Of a stretch of DNA of 64,000 bases, positions 22,640-33,410 are shown piece by piece. A program made the position numbers and the translations under genes. Each line of letters begins with the position of its first letter. The first letter of the stretch is position 1. Under the pieces are notes generated by a model, which saw only the letters and a program-made list of their open reading frames with translations, had not been told where the DNA came from and did no database searches. Origin of the DNA: Lycorma delicatula (lineage: Eukaryota; Arthropoda; Insecta; Hemiptera; Fulgoridae). The DNA lies in assembly GCF_047948215.1 (NCBI RefSeq), contig NC_134463.1:98050657-98114656 (forward strand). The letters are read 5' to 3'.

Positions 22640-24650
22640 CCACTCTTTGGGTTTTAAAGACATATAAGTCGGACATTTATAAATTACATGTTGATTCTTG
22701 CAAATAACACACACTTGGTTCGTAAGCATATATGATAAAATAGGCTTATTTTGATGTTTGTTATTCCTAGAAACCTTTGACGCAGAAATTCATAAATCCT
22801 CATTACTAAAACTACTAATTGTTTCATTTGGCATTTTCTATCCAAAAACTTAATTAACTGATCTAGCTTAGGTATTTCTTATCATTACAAGAGGATTAAA
22901 ATTGAGTTTGTGTTGATACATCAACTTTATCAAGATTGATTTGTGTTAACAGTAATTCATCTTCGGAAAGGCAATATCAAGTGCTTTAATTGTATCTTGG
23001 TTACTGACTAATTCATTTATAAGATGTCTCAGATCAGTTGTTGATCCTTTTGCCGCTTGAGGAAGAGATAAAAGAAATTTTACATGCTTAGTTATAATTA
23101 ATTTTTTATTATCATAATGATTATAGATTAACTGGTAAGCAGCGCTAAAATTATGATCTATAATAGGAAGATTTTGAATCAGCTGTTTCGACTCCTTTTC
23201 TAGAGAAGCAATAAGATAGTGAAATCGCTGTACATTGGTCAAAACTTCATTTAAAATAAGAATCATAGATATCCGTGAAATGGTACCACTCTGAGAAGTC
23301 ACCACTAAATGACGGGATTTTAATAATAGGTAACTGAAAACTCTACTTAACTGCAGGAGCAGTTGGTTCAGTGAGAACCGTTGTTTCTAGCTTCATAGTT
23401 GGAGGGTGTTGTATTTCCAACAGCGATTCTAACTGGGACACAAGCTCATCGTATAAATCTTCATATTCTGCTCGGTATTGGGAATGATCTTCGTCATCCT
23501 CCAGTTCTAACTGGCTTTGACATGACTCAAATTCATTTTTGTATACTTCAAGTCTTCTATATTTTTGGTATAATAATTGTAAATCTGCATGATTTTGCCC
23601 ATTGCTAATAAATGTTTTTATTCTAATAAAACTAGCCTTAATTATTCTACGCTTAACAGGTTTCACCTTTTCTGATTCATATCCTTAAGGACGTGAAATA
23701 GCTGTAAACTATTAATACGTTATTTGGCAGATGGCGATAAAAAATCTGCTAGGCTCGAACTTCTGATGAGCTAGCGATAGTCTGCTCGATGAGTTCATAC
23801 GAAGTAAATTAGCATAAATTATTACAACACGTAGACAAAGACCAGAGTACTAAAATCTGATCAATATATACATTTTTTAAATTAAATTTACCCAGTAAAA
23901 TAACACTAGCACTTACATTGTCACTTGTAACGAATATACAAGGCATAAATACGCAAAATATTAAGTTCACATATGTAAAATTCATTAGACAATTTTAAGA
24001 ATTCGCATATTGCGATTTTTACGTTAACTTTCAGTACGATTATGAAAACAATAAAAAAGTCTGTACGGTAATTACCAAATGTACACATAAATATCCTAAA
24101 ATTCACACTCAATAACGGAAGTACTCATATCCAATTAGGAAAACCAAAAATAAATGAAGCATAGGGAACCAAAGAAATAATGAAATCGGAGGACCATAGA
24201 AATATTAGATATAATGAATGATAGGATGATTCGATGTTAGTAGAAAATTTTTATTGATTTGGAGATAGTGGACTGTATAGAATAATGCTAGGGCTGTAAC
24301 AATCCCTTAGACCGTATGAGAATGACGATATTTGATATATAAGGAAAACAATATTTAATTTATAATAATAATCACTTAACTACAAGATACAGTAAATGCA
24401 CGTAATTAGTACACTCGCTGATGGAGCGGAGCCTGGTTACTTACAAACAAAGCACTGAGCACGACTGCTCGCTGACGGATGTCAGCAAAGCCGATGTTGT
24501 TCACGGTAAATATTAAGCATGACTGATTTAATGACTGCTTACAAACAAACCTTATTACGAGTTCTCCCAACACTTCTCAATGTCCAACAATTTCAACCCC
24601 CAAAATCTTAAAGAATACGATTCCCCGTCTGGGAGAACAACACACTGTTT
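22640..24650 (-). mobile_element. BEL/Pao LTR element, gag part and probable 5' LTR
   Basis: Minus-strand open frames at 23666-23343 and 23305-22946 encode a BEL/Pao-type Gag. The first has acidic, coiled-coil-like sequence with YRAEYEDLYDELVSQLESLL. The second has QRFHYLIASLEKESKQLIQN and IDHNFSAAYQLIYNHYDNKK, the DUF1759-type core. Near 22730-22680 comes one zinc knuckle, CVICKNQHVIYKC. Protease, RT and integrase are absent, replaced by the Jockey-like fragment beyond 22560. Upstream (about 23720-24650) a distinct, partly GC-rich block beginning TGTTGTTCTCCCAGACGGGG on the minus strand is probably the 5' LTR, but no second LTR is here to confirm it. Confidence 0.7.
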
Positions 24651-26431
24651 TGCTTTGCATTCTATACAAAATGTTTAATTTGAAACTATTATTAAATATT
24701 TGTTAAACCAAAATATATTCAAATATTATTTCAAAAATAAATATATTACTGTCCCAATTACAATATTATTTTCAAAAGGATCCTTCAAAAAATCAGAATG
24801 AATATTCTCAGAAAAATTAGTGCCAAATATTTAATGAATTAAATATTGTAACATTACTATGGACTTTGTTTATGAATGTTCACTCTTCGAAAAAAAATAG
24901 TTATTTATAATTTTTTAAAAATTAATGGTATCAACTTCTATCAAACCAGAAATAAAAAACAGGTTTTATATAACACAGCACCCAATATTTCAGCCAGTAA
25001 TAAAGGGGTTTTTAATGTGCTTCCATTTTCATTAAAAAAAAAAAATTGTGGAAAATTTTTCAAAAAGGCCAAAGGCTTTCCTCACCAATTTATTTAAAAA
25101 AAAAAAAAACATTTTTTATAGAACTTATGTTACTTTCCCATGAGTTTTTAAGTAATAATAATTTGTTAAAAAAAAATTAAAAGAGCTTGATTTTTCTTCA
25201 TCTTTGTTCTAGGTAACAAGTAATATCAGATTAAACAATTTTGTTGAATGCCTTCTAAAATGCAACTTTTTTTTTGATTTTATTATCTAATAATAATAAT
25301 AAGATAACAAATGTATCTCCATATATTTGCTTTACTATTATTTCACATATTTGTTATCTTTATGTTAGAATGACTTCAACCATTTCTACAATTTTAATAC
25401 TAACTGCACATTTTGTATCACCATTCTGTTTAAAATTTTGTCATGTTTTCATTTGATATGTCCAGATAAATGCTAAGGTAGTTTCTTTGTCAGTGGAGTT
25501 GCTCACCTTCCAATTCTTAACATCATTATTTAATACATAATACATTATTTAATACATAATTAAACATTAATTATATAAGTATAATATATATAATTTTAAA
25601 TTATTATTTGCTTTCAAATTAATGAAAAATTTTCTTTCATTTCCCTTATGAAAATAATTATCAGCACCTTCTTCAGTATTTAGTTTTAATGCTCATTTTA
25701 AGAAAATCATGACCCTCCTTGGTAAGCAATTGAATAATATTTTTTATGGCGTGTTTAATTTTTTTTATGAAATTTATTAATGCATGTTTATAAATTTCAT
25801 ATTGTTCAAATGTATTGAATCTCAGGTTTTATGTGCTGTGTATAAAGTTTTATAGTTACTATCTGTGTTTTGTTTCAGTAAAATGATTTGTAAAGAAATT
25901 TGATTTTTTTTTTGTAGCCTTGTATGTGTTCCTTGTACAAAAACTAAACAAACTGCAAGCACTTTTACACACAGATACAATAAGAAACATATGCAGATAT
26001 ACATAATAACAAACATCAACTTGTCAAACCTTATAGTAAGAGGGCACACACACACACATTCTTATATGCACATGTACTAAGATATAGAGAACACATGAAA
26101 ATTTTACAAAGCATATAAAAATCAAACTGTCCACACAGTTGAGTAATATAAAATTTAACATTATATTAAATTTGACAGACAAGCGCATATTAATAACAAC
26201 TTCATAATATTTTCAGTTGTCAGTTTTTTGTTTTTAGTTTTTTTTGTTTGCTAATACTTATCAGATTTATCTGGACTAAAACTACATGATAGAAAAAAAT
26301 CATCATCTTTCCTTTAGTTTATTAAACATGCTTTACTTCCTCAGCTTAATGAAATGGGTTATTTTTAAATAAAAAGAATAACAAAATTGCAGTTTATTTT
26401 TATTATTGTTATGAGTTCTGTTTTATTGCAG
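24651..26431. other. F-box gene intron 3, last part
   Basis: AT-rich, no gene or recognised repeat. Confidence 0.4.
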
Positions 26432-26585
26432 GAATTATGGTGTCTTAGATCTCAGCAATACATTAAAGTCATTACTTCCTGACTTGTGTAAACATCAGCC
26501 AGTTCTATCTGCACGAATGTTAATTTGTTACATGTCTGATGCAATTCGCTGGAGTAATCTATTTCACATGTTACGACTTCGTTGG
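26432..26585 (+). CDS. F-box-like protein, exon 4
   Basis: Begins after TTTTATTGCAG. One base completes a codon from exon 3, then 51 codons run to TGG|GTATAT, phase 0. The peptide NYGVLDLSNTLKSLLPDL and SARMLICYMSDAIRWSNLFH is helical and compact, with no recognised motif. The reading frame is set by phase agreement with exon 3 (phase 2) and exon 5 (phase 0). The other two frames contain stops. Confidence 0.65.
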
Positions 26586-27516
26586 GTATATAAATATCAT
26601 CAAATTATTTTATGTATTTATTTTCGGTATATTTGTTTATTATCTAGATAATTATATTTATATATGATTCAGGTATCAAACAATCCACATATTCTTTTAA
26701 AAGTTTTCTTAAAATTTACCAAAATAAGTGAATGAGACTTGTTGGATTCTTTATTTTAATTTATCCATTAACTTTTTAATCTAAGATATTGTTTAGGTTG
26801 TATTTATAAAAATTTGTTCAGTAACATTAATCTTTCATAGAATGAAAGATATTTTACGTTTTCCCACAGAATATGTAATGCAATCTTGTAAAAAATGTTT
26901 TATAGAGTAGAAAATAATTTTACATACCTGTTTATCATGGGATAAGAAATTTTTTATGAAATTGTTTTTTTAAATTTTGAATCGGTACTTAATTTTTTAG
27001 TGAAAAATTTTTTGCCACATGTTGTTATAACATTAATTTGGAAACCAACGCACTTCCAAAAACTGTTGTATTAGTATTAAAATCTTACAGTAAATGAATG
27101 TTTTTTGTCTAACTTTTGTTGTTCTACATCTGCTGTAAGCCTGCAGCAATTAGTTAACCTTAATATTTTACTGTAGTTCTAACCTTAAAAAACTTGGATG
27201 GGGCAATGGAAGGGGCTTTAAAATACAGTTACTGAAACATTTATGTGGATGTTCAGCTGTCTTACTAATTGTAACTTGCTTGTATTTTAATATTTTAGAA
27301 ATGAATTACTTACTTTTACAACTAATACAAATTTTTCCTTGATTCATTTTAAACTGTGATATTTCCAAAAGATAAAAATAAAATCTCTTCTGTTAAGAAG
27401 AGAATAATAATATAGAATAAATAATATCTGACAGTGTTTGGACTAGGTAAGTATTTTTATTTAGAAAAAATAATTTGCTGACTAATTGCCATTTTTTAAC
27501 ATTTTTAAAATAATAG
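26586..27516. other. F-box gene intron 4
   Basis: 931 bp, AT-rich, no repeat recognised. Confidence 0.5.
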
Positions 27517-27713
27517 GTATGTATGGATCGAGCCCTTAGTATTGGACGTCGAAGAGAAATATTAGTTGAGAATGTTAGTCCATACGTTCATGAGCTTAAT
27601 TACAATCAAAAAGAGACGACTGAGGAAACTGATGGAGGTTCAAAAGTAATTAAAATAATTCAAAGAAATCAAAATGACTTTGTTGATTTTACTATTTCAC
27701 GTCTTGGTATAAG
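27517..27713 (+). CDS. F-box-like protein, exon 5
   Basis: Runs from AATAATAG|GTA to ATAAG|GTTACA. Sixty-five codons plus two bases (phase 2), which fits exon 6 exactly. The peptide starts VCMDRALSIGRRREILVENV, with an acidic linker (KETTEETDGGSK) and DFVDFTISRLGIR. A competing donor at 27707 (CTTG|GTATAA) would give phase 1 and break the frame into exon 6, so the 27713 end is preferred. No domain recognised. Confidence 0.65.
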
Positions 27714-27819
27714 GTTACAATTTATTTTGTTCGATGTTAAAAACTATAATAATTTTATTAGCTAACAGTTCTATTTTTAATTAGGAATAATAAAACATAT
27801 TTTAGTTATCAGTGTTGTA

Positions 27820-27860
<41 letters not shown>
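27820..27860. repeat. (CA)n(TA)n microsatellite
   Basis: A run of CA dinucleotides followed directly by a run of TA dinucleotides, in intron 5 of the F-box gene. Confidence 0.95.
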
Positions 27861-27950
27861 CATATTCACCACACAGTGATGAATTGGCACAAAGCCAATT
27901 CTTTAGTCATTTATTATGACTAGTTTTATTTGCCTTTGTCATTCATAAAT

Positions 27951-27991
27951 AGTTCTCTTTAACAAGGTTAAGGACCTTGTTAAAGAGAACT
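27951..27991. repeat. Perfect 18-bp inverted repeat with 5-nt loop
   Basis: AGTTCTCTTTAACAAGGT and its exact reverse complement are separated by TAAGG. A second small perfect hairpin, GAATTGGC with spacer ACAAA and GCCAATTC, lies about 65 bp upstream, near 27880. Both are in intron 5 of the F-box gene. Confidence 0.95.
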
Positions 27992-28329
27992 ATATATTCA
28001 GTAACCTGACCCAAAGTTCCTATATCTTTCCTTTTTATAACCTGTGTCATTATTTTGGACCCTCTGCACAATTTATTCTAAATTTACAGTCCACTGCATT
28101 TTTAATACAATTAGTTAAAACATCTGAAGTTTCATTTAAAGTTTCACAGTAATTGATTGACCTTTCTACATATACTGCAAACATGATCCCATTTTAATTT
28201 TGGTATAAGAGGTAACAATTCAGTAGGTGCATTCTATTTATCATTATAAAATAACTATGGCGATTGGTTATGATCTGAAAAAGTAGTTGACTTAAAATAT
28301 TTACCTACTAACTCTACAAAATTTAACAT

Positions 28330-29060
28330 AAAAAAAATCAATATTTAGGTCCAATGAGCTCATTGACAGCCTTTGTATTCCTTCTATTTAATCCTCATAA
28401 AATGTATATCTCTTTTTATATATCCATTTATATCCTTTCATAAAATTCTAGCACTTTTTTATCAATAACCAAATCTTTAGAACATCTTTCTCTATATAAA
28501 CCTTTGTATAAATTTAGTAAAATTTCAACTAATTTCTGTTCATAAGGTAATCTAGCATTAAAATCTTCAAATAAAATAAAACTTTACCCATTCAAAAATT
28601 ATCCTAATAAACTAGATAATAATGCAAAACAATTTTCCTATTCAGTCTCACTTCTGCTGCTAAAATAAATGGACATGAAAAAACCTTTGTACCTGATGCA
28701 ACAAATTTTAAAACATCACATTCACTGAAATCTTGAAATTCAGATTTAAAACTCAAAACTGACTCCCTCTTCTTTTGCCCTGCCACATGAAGCAAGTCAT
28801 TTGGCACACTGTCAAGAAACCATTTATCCTGAATAAAATTAACCCAGATTTCCAGATTAATTGATTCAACATGGAGCTCAAAAAAGAAGAAATCATCACA
28901 ATCTCAGAAAAACTGCCAAAATCCAAGAAAGTTTTTTTATATGACTCCAATACATTATGTTCAATTAAATTTATATATTTTTTTGTTTTTTTTTTTCTAT
29001 CTGCACTAGACAAAAAGATTTCCGTACCATCAGTCATCATTTTTTTTTTATTATCTTTTA
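28330..29060 (-). pseudogene. Possible APE-type endonuclease remnant of a non-LTR element
   Basis: Minus-strand frames (29040-28753 and 28807-28604, then beyond) contain a segment with the layout of an APE endonuclease: an N-terminal block, CDVLKFVASGTKVFSCPFIL, and further on FEDFNARLPYEQK, which resembles the GDFNAR motif. Frames change often. It may belong with the RTE-like tail at 29100-29880, although the order on the minus strand (tail first) would then require a rearrangement. Weak assignment. Confidence 0.35.
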
Positions 29061-29099
29061 TGACTGCATAGGATCACTTTAATAAATCTTATTATCCAA

Positions 29100-29880
29100 G
29101 TCTCTTTGATGGGACTGTTTGGGCATTGTGGTTCTGGTCCTCCCAGTACTTATTCATACGTTCCGATCTTTGTGCCCTTTCTAATTTTGAAAATGTTCGT
29201 ACTGTGAGTTTTTTCTTGTGAGTATGAAGCAAGTGATTTTGTTCTTGATTTTCTTGTTTAATTTTATCTTATCTATGGTGTCTTCTGGTGAAAGGCCAAT
29301 TTTCTTCAGATTCTCTCTTATTTCTCTTATCCATCTGCATCCTGTCTTAGTATTTTGAGTTGAGATTGTACTGTACTTGCTGTTTCACAAGTCTTGGATC
29401 TTGCATCCTCATGGTATCTCCAAAGAATTGTAGTCTTCTCTTACCCACGGTATCAGTGAAGGGTTCTAACTCTATGTACATGACTTTGTCGGGAACAATC
29501 TACCATTGCCCATCTTTTTGGTACTTTTTATTGATGCAAGTTTTTCCATTCTTCTTTAGATTTTCTGTAGTCTGTTTGTCTTTGATTGTTCGTTCAGGTG
29601 AAGAGTGTGTTGCATAAGTGGCTTCTGCTTTTATAACTGTGTTGCAGTGTCTTATTTTTGCATTTATTGATAGGCATTTTTTATTGTAAGTCTACCAGGT
29701 TAATTTCTGAGCTTCAGCTAGTTTGTTTCTTCTTATTTGGATTGAGGTTTTTTTTTTGGTTAGATGTTTGTTATTATTTCTCCGACGTATTTAAATTGAG
29801 TTACCATTTTGATTTTATTACTGTTTATTTTACTTTTAATTGTGTTGGTTTTTGAGGCATGATTTCTGTTTTTTTGAATA
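29100..29880 (-). pseudogene. RTE-like element C-terminal tail, decayed
   Basis: The minus strand gives FKYVGEIITN near 29790-29760, then MPINKCKN, and a Lys/Arg-rich tail with motifs such as WAMVDCSRQSHVHRVRTLH. This is the layout that follows the RT in RTE-like proteins (a YLG-type word, an arrayed helix, then a Cys/His-poor basic tail). Many stops. Assigned by layout and short motifs only. Confidence 0.4.
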
Positions 29881-30372
29881 ATATTTTGGAGCCAATTTTT
29901 TGTAAATATTAACAAAAATAACAAATATTTTATTTCTTACATTTCAATAAATAATACCAAAAATGTAATGAAAGTATACAATAAACATCTTAAATACAAC
30001 TTTAAACTTGAAATAATATAATGTAATACTTAAGCAATTATGTATAGATTCAAAATAATAAAATTTGATAATGAACAGAACATGTGTATATAAGATGATG
30101 CTTTTAAAATTAAAAGTATTTTTTAAAGAGGTAAAATTATGAATTACAGATTTGTACAATTGTCAACAATGTATTAGGAACTATAAGGTTCTAATTGATT
30201 TGAGCTAATAATTAGTTCCTGAAGTCCTTTAGAAGGAAAATGTTCATTACTTTGAAAGAAAGTTATTAACTATTTAATCACACGGTTTTAACCCTAGATT
30301 ATATAACATAGTACTGATTCTATATTAATTTCAGTAATTGTTATGTAATAAAATATGACATTTTATTTTCAG
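29881..30372. other. F-box gene intron 5, last part
   Basis: AT-rich; ends in the acceptor TTTTATTTTCAG. Nothing else recognised. Confidence 0.5.
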
Positions 30373-30679
30373 ATGCGATTTTCAGTTGTGGTGTACTTTA
30401 CTGCAAGCACCTATTTCATTAGTTGGACGTCAGTTCCGTTTACATTGTGATAATCTTCCTTTATATGAAGAAAGTACGACATGTACTAAACCTTATCACT
30501 TTAAGATGGAATTTAAAGCATGTGTTAGAGCTATCCGTTCTCGTTTTGTTGAGTGCACTGTTTGGGTAGAAGAAACAGCATATAATATTTCTATTGATCA
30601 GAATAAAGAAACTATTTCATTACCATCTGATACCTCTCCACCACTTCTTAATGAATTCAATAATCCCACCACATCTTAA
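30373..30679 (+). CDS. F-box-like protein, exon 6 (C-terminus)
   Basis: Starts after TTTTATTTTCAG with one base completing the exon 5 codon (AG + A = Arg), then CDFQLWCTLLQAPISLVGRQ. It continues through HCDNLPLYEESTTCTKPYHF and FKACVRAIRSRFVECTVWVE to a Ser/Thr/Pro-rich tail and a TAA at 30677-30679. The Cys- and Trp-containing, beta-like character differs from the helical exons before it, suggesting a separate small domain. I do not recognise it. Total recovered protein is about 420 residues plus the missing N-terminus. Confidence 0.7.
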
Positions 30680-30796
30680 GTCACTTTACATCAATGTCAT
30701 CACTTGAAGACATAAGTTGACAAGATAGCTAAAATCATTTTATATTGTGGCAGTCAGGAAGGTATTATATGAAAGATTTTTTTACATTATACTGGC

Positions 30797-30802
30797 AATA
30801 AA
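30797..30802 (+). terminator. Poly(A) signal of the F-box-like gene
   Basis: AATAAA 118 bases after the stop codon, with a second AAATAAA near 30815. Supports 30679 as a real gene end. Confidence 0.7.
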
Positions 30803-33126
30803 ACGATAGAACAAAATAAATTATCTTTTATTTATTTCTATTTTTTAATGTAGAATAATATGAATATTTCTGGTCAAAAAGTTGCCAAACAACATAGCAA
30901 TAATTTTTATGGGCCTTCAATGGGTTTAAGGAAAGAATTGCTGTAAGATTACGTCTATTATTTAACAAATTTTGATTTGTGATTTCACATAGTTGTAGGA
31001 CTTTCCTGCCAGGCGGCTTTTTTCTTATGAACAGCTTACACACAACTTGTTTTAAAATATTTATTATTTTATTTAAATATATTTGTTTGATACTTTATGA
31101 TTAAACAGAGGCTACCTGTTTTCAGAAGGAAGAATGATATTTTTAAAAAACTCAAACTTTTGGTTAGATTATATTTATTTATTATATAAAAAAACTCAAA
31201 CATTTAAATGTAGTATAGGCCTTTATTTATATCCTCAACCTAACAGTTGCAGCGCACTGTGTTAGAATGGCCTCCGTTTAATCAGAAAGTACCATTTTTT
31301 GCTTATTTAGTTCAGTGATTCTAGCTAAAGCATGCACAAATACTGTATTTCATTCATGCATGCAAGTGTGGCTGTACTAGTAGTGGCCACTTTAAATACT
31401 TTTTATACGCTTTAAATATTCATTTATTTAATTCTACCATTCACCTCTGACATTACAACATAGCATACGACTACAGCAGCTATAAGTCAGTGCTGCACTA
31501 CTGCTCCTTGTGGTGAATGGGTACTGATAAGTCACTATACCCACTTAGCCACTAGTTTATTTAGAGATTTATTTTGGGGTGGGAGTGAGTTTTTGCAAAT
31601 AGTTTATTTTTTGAGAATATTATTTTTTAATAGCCAACAAATATGCCCTAAGAAAAATAAGATACTGAAAAAATTATTAAATAGGTGAAATCTCAAGATA
31701 CTGACAGTGACCTTGCTGTACAGCCTCACCCCCTTGACCTTTTAAGTTGAAAATTTAATGGCAGCAATGCCCTTTATATAGAAGTAATCTGAACAAGTTT
31801 GGTCAAAATTGGTTGAATAGTTCTGGAGATATAATATGATTTAGGGTGCAACACTGAACACACATGTACATACTAACATCTGGAAAATTTCCATGTGTTT
31901 TTTTGGTTCAGTTCCTTAAGTGTTAAAACATAAAGATCTGGTGTTAATCACATACGCTCAAATTGGACCAATTACTATAGTTTCCCTTCTACTGCTATCA
32001 CGCTAAGCAGGAAAGTAAAAAGTATCAAGAACACTTGAAATAGATATACTTATCAAATAAAATATAATATACTGCTTACTAAGAAGTCAGGCATTTGACA
32101 ACTTTTACTGCCAATTTCTATACACGTTTTAACCATTACTATAATCTCAAATACACAAACATTAGTTTAGTGCAGAAGTTTAGTGCATTAACATAACAGT
32201 AATGTAATAAATAACAAACATCAGCTGTCATTGAGCACTGATCAGATCACCTATATTCATTGAGCATCGTTCAGATCACTGTTCATTGTTCAGCATTCGT
32301 CATCATCATCAACACAATAGTTATCAAAATTGATTACAAATTCAATTATTTAAATTTAACAGGATTTCTTAAATCCTGTTAAAATAATTAGGAACAAAAT
32401 ATAATATGGCAGTACATGATCCCTACTGTGACTTCACACAGATTCGAACTGTTATTTATTTATATATTGATTATTATAGCAATTGGGTTTAAGGAAACAC
32501 TTTGTTTTGATTACATTTAAATTTTGATTTATGACCTCAAAAACTAGCAACAGCACATGTATTCTTCAGGTCTACAGTTAAGCATAGGTATCTAGTTACA
32601 AAGGAAGGCTGGATGTACAAATAAAATATTAATGAGAAGTGGATTTGCAGGTTTGTTTCTATTATTATATTAAATTAATATAAAAGTTAACATAATTAGC
32701 CAAACATATTCTAATATAACACTCATTATATATTCTCATCAAATAAAGCACTACATTTTCATGAATGAAAACCTTTTTTTTCACTGCAGTAAAAATTAAA
32801 TTAACACTAATCTAGTTCATGCCAGTCAGTTTTTCTAGTCGATATCTAGTCATCTATTAGTATTTATTTTAATTGATTTGAAATTGCAATAATAATTTGA
32901 AAATAGTTCAGCGTTATTAAAAAAAATGGTTTAATAGTGCTGACACAAAATTATCAAAAAATACAGCTTTCAAAACAGTAAAAAAGGTGAATATTAACCC
33001 TAAATAAATATAAGGAAATAAATAGATAACTTATTGGCACATATATGTATACATGTGTATGTAAATGTAATGTATATATATATATGTATTATATACATTA
33101 AATATTCATTAACGTAAAATTTTTCA
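30803..33126. other. Intergenic region between the two host genes, first part
   Basis: AT-rich, no gene seen. Around 31780-32010 there is repeat-like text (GGTTGAATAGTTCTGGAGAT and a terminal CTATCACGCTAAGCAGGAAA) that I suspect is a dispersed repeat fragment. Around 33040-33100 there is a TA-rich simple repeat. Confidence 0.4.
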
Positions 33127-33410
33127 AAATATTACAACCCCAGCGCCACCTTGCGGGTCCATTTTTTGTGAAAATATTTCATTTCACTTAATATTCACAT
33201 ATTGTGAATATGAGTCAAATCGGACGAAATACAATTTTTCGATTATCACGACCCCCTCACACCCCATTACATAGCGGGTCCATTTTTTTTTTTTTTTTTG
33301 CAAAAATGTGTCTTTTCACGTAACTAATATATATTCCGAATATGAGCTAAATCGGACCATAAATACAATTTTTTGAAATATCACGACCACAGCGCCACCA
33401 AATAGTTTGA
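33127..33410 (+). repeat. Tandem repeat with units of roughly 115-135 bp
   Basis: The word ATTACAACCCCAGCGCCACC or close variants recurs at about 33129, 33242 and 33378. In each complete unit it is followed by GCGGGTCCATTTTTT, an AT-rich stretch, and GAATATGAGYYAAATCGGAC. Two full units and the start of a third are present. It contains no ORF. The spacing difference (113 versus 136) is due partly to a long T run in the second unit. Confidence 0.75.
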
